Below are positions 59,822 through 64,000 of a DNA stretch of 64,000 bases, piece after piece. The notes under the pieces were generated by a model, which was not told the DNA's origin, ran no database searches, and worked only from the letters and a program-made list of their open reading frames with translations. This DNA is from Mercurialis annua (lineage: Eukaryota; Streptophyta; Magnoliopsida; Malpighiales; Euphorbiaceae): NCBI RefSeq assembly GCF_937616625.2, contig NC_065571.1, forward strand, positions 49,771,651 to 49,835,650, given 5' to 3'. Positions within the stretch are counted from its first letter, which is position 1, and each line of letters begins with the position of its first letter. The position numbers and the translations under genes were made by a program.

Positions 59822-61076
59822 TTCATATTTATATGCAATTAGTCATTGCTCGATTCTGAGTAATTGATTAGTCATATTTATATGCAATTAAAATTTTACC
59901 TACCCAATAAACAAATTATGGGCGATGGTGATGCTAGCATAATTTGCATAATTCTCTTACAATTTCATATATAGATTAAACTGAAAAATATTAGACTTAT
60001 AGAGGAAAAAAAATTGGCCAAACCAAAATTAATGTCTTTTCAAATAATTTCAAGTCAAAAGTCATATCAGAAGCATACAAAATGGTTGGTTTAGTGATAT
60101 GTGGTAATTCATGAGATCAACACTCATTACGTGGTTATGATGATGCATGCAATGCAATACAATTTCTAGATGAAACTTTTTCAAAATAATACAACTAATT
60201 AATGATGTTTTTATTATTTATTTTCTCACTTTTGGTATTCTTCAAGAGTCGAGAACAAACCCCCGCTTATAGTCCTTAGGTCAATGTTGTTTTTATGATC
60301 ATTAGACTTTATTTTTAAGTAATACTAATAATATTACAATAATTTACTATAGCACCATATAAATGAAAATATATGTCAATAGGATAGCTGATGAAATTAA
60401 ATTAAACCGTCTTTAATTATACATTTTTGTAAAATAATTCTAAAATTACTTTTTAGAAGAATCTTGTGATACTTAAAATATCATAATCTAATGGTGTTAA
60501 AAAATTATCATAATATTGTAAATGTTGGAAATATATCCTGATTTAACTGATTTGCTAATAACATCTATTCAACTCTTTAGAATTATTTAATTGTACTCCC
60601 AACCAATAGCGTAGATTTCAATTTGTCCCTCTTATTTTTTTCAAAAATATGTATTTGTTAAGTATTTTTTTTAAATTTATCATGTTATTTGTACAATAAT
60701 TATATATTGACCCCTTTAATTTAAATAAATTTTAGATTGCATATATTATATGATTTTTGTTTCGTCCTCCTTAATTTTGATTTCTGGCTACGTCCTGTGT
60801 CTAACATGGCAATTGAACATGTAGGTTTAACTAAAAAATTGAAAAGAACGAGTTTTTTTATATATGGTTCAGATAAATTAATTTTAAAAAGTAGTAAACC
60901 GATTTCAAAATATAGGATAAATTTTTAGCAAATTGGAAAAACTGAAATAGATTTATCATTAATATCTGAGATATGCAAAGAAATACTAGAAATGCACTCC
61001 ACATCCTCCAAAGAAATTCAATAAATCCAAATTCCATTGATCCTTCCGAAACATAAGGTCTTTATTAATCAGGATA
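59822..61076. other. AT-rich spacer
   Basis: No gene seen. The open frame at 60737-60928 has no recognisable features and is not called. Confidence 0.35.
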
Positions 61077-61085
61077 GGTTTATAA

Positions 61086-61798
61086 GGCCTAATTATTTAA
61101 AAACCACCTTGTAATTTTTTTTGTTTATACCATAATCTAGTAAAAAATTCAAATATATCCTATTTTAGATTTTTATGTTTCATCTTTATCCCGAAATATT
61201 AAATTGATCTCTTTTCGGGTGAAAAAAAATTTAAAATAATCTTTCATTTTTAATTTATATTCTAATTAGACGTTAATATTGTTACACGCGAGGAAAATGA
61301 TGAACAGACCCAGGTCTGTTCATCTTGTCTGTAAGAAAATGAACAGGCCCTGTGTCTGTTCATCTTCTCAGGCGATGAGGAGGACGTCCTTCTCGTCGCC
61401 TGAAAAAAAAAATTAAATTTTGAAAAAGATAATTAGGTTCCGGCGGCGGCGGGTTCATAAATCGGAAAAGTACGTGATGAATTGGAACCGTTTTTTTAAT
61501 TTATTTAATTTTTAATATATTTTTTAAAAAATAAATAATTACTAGGACTTATTTAATCATTTTTAAAACTTAAGGACTTGTTTGTGTGTCTTCAAATGGA
61601 AAAAGATAAGGATATAATCCTTCTATTTAGTACTTTTTAATATTTTCATCCTTAGATTAATTAAATTGTCAATTGAATCCCTTTTTAGGGTAAAGATGAA
61701 ACATAAAACCCAAAAGAGGGTACAATTGAACTTTTTCCTAGATCATAGTATAAACGAAAAAAAAGTTATAAGGTGGGTGTTTTTTAAGTAATTAGGCC
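61086..61798. mobile_element. GGCCTAAT-family MULE MITE, copy 3, with GC-rich insert (713 bp)
   Basis: Ends GGCCTAATTA...TAATTAGGCC with a 9-bp near-duplication GGTTTATAA / GATTTATAA (61077-61085 and 61799-61807). The centre holds GC-rich sequence (61285-61470) with GGTCTGTTCATCTT repeats and a CAGGCGA...TCGCCTG palindrome, which the other two copies lack. Confidence 0.8.
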
Positions 61799-61807
61799 GA
61801 TTTATAA

Positions 61808-63229
61808 TATTTGAATGGTGTAAATAAATTTTTAAAAAGTTAGATTTTTGATAATTGGATCAAAAATAAAATAATAATACCTAACTGCCGCATGTTAATT
61901 TCTTTTTTCATCTTTTATCCTGCCTTATCTTATATAATTAATGTTTAATTTTCTTTTAAATTTACAAACCCGCATTATTTAAAATTTTCTAAAAGAAATT
62001 GTCAGTACATTTTTTTATTTCCATTCGCTCTTTCTTTTTTCTCTCTCTAATTTCTTAATTTATTGTTATTGTAATATATTTTTTTTCCGCTTCTCCTCTC
62101 AATTATACGAACAATAAATATTACTCAAATTAAAAGATATTTGAGACAAAAACAATAAATGGTGACGATAAAATGAAATTTTTGTTCGTTCTTTTATAAT
62201 AGTAATAATTTACTAGCGATGAAGATGTTAATGAAATTTTTATATATACTATTTTGATTAGTTTTGTTGTTTGTATGTCTTTATTCTATTATTTTTTTCA
62301 TTTGATTGAAAAAGTTACACACCACATGCTTAATAATGTAACTCACAGTTCACATAGATTTTGATTTGGTTTCAATAATATTTTTTAATATATCAGTAAG
62401 CTTCAATGGAGTATTACTAGATTTCCAGTAGTTCTGAACTTGAAATTTAATAGGTATTTCATTATGTTTTCAATACGTAATAAAAGTTTTACAGTAGTTT
62501 TGGCACAATTCCAGTAAAGTTTCAGTAAATTAATTTCAAAAAATATCAGCTAAATTTCAGTAAATTTAAATTAAGTTAACTATGAGTTAATTAATTTCAA
62601 TTAAATATCTGTTAATTTATCAAAAAAAAATATCTATTAAATTAAATTAAAATAATATTTAAAGTAAATTTCAATCGAGTATTGTCTGAATATTTGGTAA
62701 ATTTCTATGAGTCCCAAACATATATAGATTAAATATCAATTAAATTTAGAAAAAATTGCATCAATGACCCACATTTTTCAAGTTATACGTTAGCGACTGA
62801 CAAGATTATTTTGTGCAAAATTATCTTTTTTTTAATGTTTGCAAACCTCATTATAATTTAGTCCTATTTTACCCCTTATCAAGAGTTAAGGAGTGGAAAA
62901 TTAGGTGACAGTTGGACCAAAAGTGGTCTGACAGGTCGGGATGATCGTACTGTGCAGTGGTCGGTTGCCGGTCAACTACGGTAATCGGTCGGTCGACTTT
63001 AGCTATCAAAATTTAAAATAATTAAATAAAATATTCTTTTGCTTCCAATGTGATCAATTATCAATGTGACTTGCCATCAAGTCAAGACTTATTTGTTGTT
63101 ATTATTTACATACTCATTTTTATATATAAATTGGGGGGGGGGGGAGAATCTTGTGGAAGAAATTGAAAACATGACCTAACAGTTTACTGCTTGATGTTTA
63201 TACCATTTTAGCTATACCTTGTTGGTATA
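61808..63229. other. AT-rich DNA with a possible degenerate relative of elements A and B
   Basis: About 62420-62720 has degenerate TTTCAGTAAATT / TTCCAGTA repeats. About 62930-63000 has GTCGGTTGCCGGTCAACTAC and GGTCGGTCG words. About 63050-63115 has GACTTGCCATCAAGTCAAGAC followed by TTGTTGTTATTATTTAC, recalling the tRNA-like and terminal parts of A and B. A G13-type run is at about 63134-63144. No boundaries were found. Confidence 0.35.
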
Positions 63230-63232
63230 CAT

Positions 63233-63831
63233 CACTACTAGAAAATACAAATTTAGCGACGGATTCGAAATCCGCCCCTAAAATTAACGACAAAGTTTGA
63301 AATTTTCCGTGAAATTGTTGCTAAAAATAATTATTCAAAAATTATTTATGAAAAAAATTATTTAAAAACATAATTATTTAAAAAAATTATTAAAACGGTT
63401 TATTTGTTTTAAAAAAAATATTTTTTAAATTAAATATTTTTTAAATAATTATTATGCAAAACCAATCATATTAGAATGCAGGAGAAAATTCTGGGAGTAA
63501 ATAAGGTTTTTTAGTTATATTTAAATATGATATACATAAATATGTAATAAAAATCTGAGTTTGTTAAAATGGAGTTACGCATGAGAAAATTTCACGATTA
63601 AAGAATTTTAGATGGGAGCAATGGAAGGATGAGTGACCTACTGGGAAGTATGTGAAGATTCTAAGTGGGTGGCGGTTTGTGACCTATCGTGGGTGAGTGG
63701 GTGATGGTGGGCGACAGATAAAATAATAATTTTTAACTAAGATTAATTTTTTTATTTAAAAAATTGAATCCACTAAATAATTTAGCGACCGAGAATTTGC
63801 CACAAATTTAAATGGTAGAAATCGAGTAGTG
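63233..63831. mobile_element. CACTA-type non-autonomous element (599 bp)
   Basis: Left end CACTACTAGAAAATAC; reverse complement of the right end CACTACTCGATTTCTACC. The 3-bp duplication is CAT (63230-63232 and 63832-63834). Subterminal TTTAGCGAC repeats occur at both ends. No ORF. Confidence 0.82.
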
Positions 63832-63834
63832 CAT

Positions 63835-64000
63835 GTACTCTTAATAATGTATAATTGTCAATAAATTGTGAATAAGCTTAATCATTTTTTTTTCCGGGAA
63901 AAACCCTAACCGTCTATAGCTCTTTTTTCAATTTTTCTTCGGCTGCCGTCAATGGTTTAGGTAATGATTTTGACGGTAGCCATCTTTTCTTTTAGGGTTA
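63835..64000. other. window end, unassigned
   Basis: Contains AAAACCCTAACCGTC (near 63900) and TTTTAGGGTTA at the last bases, which are mutually complementary, so another inverted-repeat element may begin or sit here. Confidence 0.25.

Noticed and set aside
60737..60928. 63-codon open frame in AT-rich spacer
   Set aside because: No similarity to known motifs, no splice or promoter context, and a length expected by chance in this composition.

Overview
The window is AT-rich plant nuclear DNA. Split genes with GT-AG introns, a class II formin, two group IIa WRKY genes and plant-type LTR retrotransposons, MULE, hAT and CACTA elements all point to a flowering plant, most likely a eudicot. The species cannot be named from this sequence. 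There are three host genes; most of the rest is transposable-element DNA and featureless AT-rich spacer.

Layout. Positions 1-2462 hold the right part of an internally deleted Ty1-copia element with its 3' LTR. Positions 4482-12131 (+) hold a 17-exon PTEN-type formin whose exons join to 1,226 codons, with a hAT-like MITE in intron 14. Positions 13027-14767 (-) encode a short group IIa WRKY protein (239 aa). A MITE-rich gap follows. Positions 20916-28854 hold a complete Tat-clade Ty3-gypsy element with 594-bp LTRs that look identical, a 5-bp target duplication, an intact pol, no gag, and an antisense coiled-coil ORF with a frameshift. Positions 30413-32769 hold a MULE-like element with a 9-bp target duplication and termini built from stacked palindromes. 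Positions 35566-37082 (-) encode a second, WRKY40-like group IIa protein (317 aa). Positions 40678-45743 (-) hold a decayed copia element. The last 16 kb contain two related 3.2-3.5 kb elements in opposite orientation (47780-50931 and 54861-58390), gypsy remnants between them, and several MITEs.

The most unusual structure is the 3.2-3.5 kb element pair. Each copy has its own 9-bp target duplication, a GC-rich 31-bp minisatellite near each end, an outward-facing tRNA-like segment near each end, and a core of degenerate repeats around the words ACATTGAGTTGAC and ACATTGAGTCGAC. No protein is evident, so they look like a non-autonomous MULE-type family.

The host genes are not an operon. The formin should nucleate and bundle actin. 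The WRKY proteins should be nuclear W-box-binding regulators of defence and stress responses. The two WRKY genes share strand and subgroup and are probably a local duplicate pair pushed apart by transposon insertions. Target duplications and exon joins were read by eye; no alignment or database search was run.
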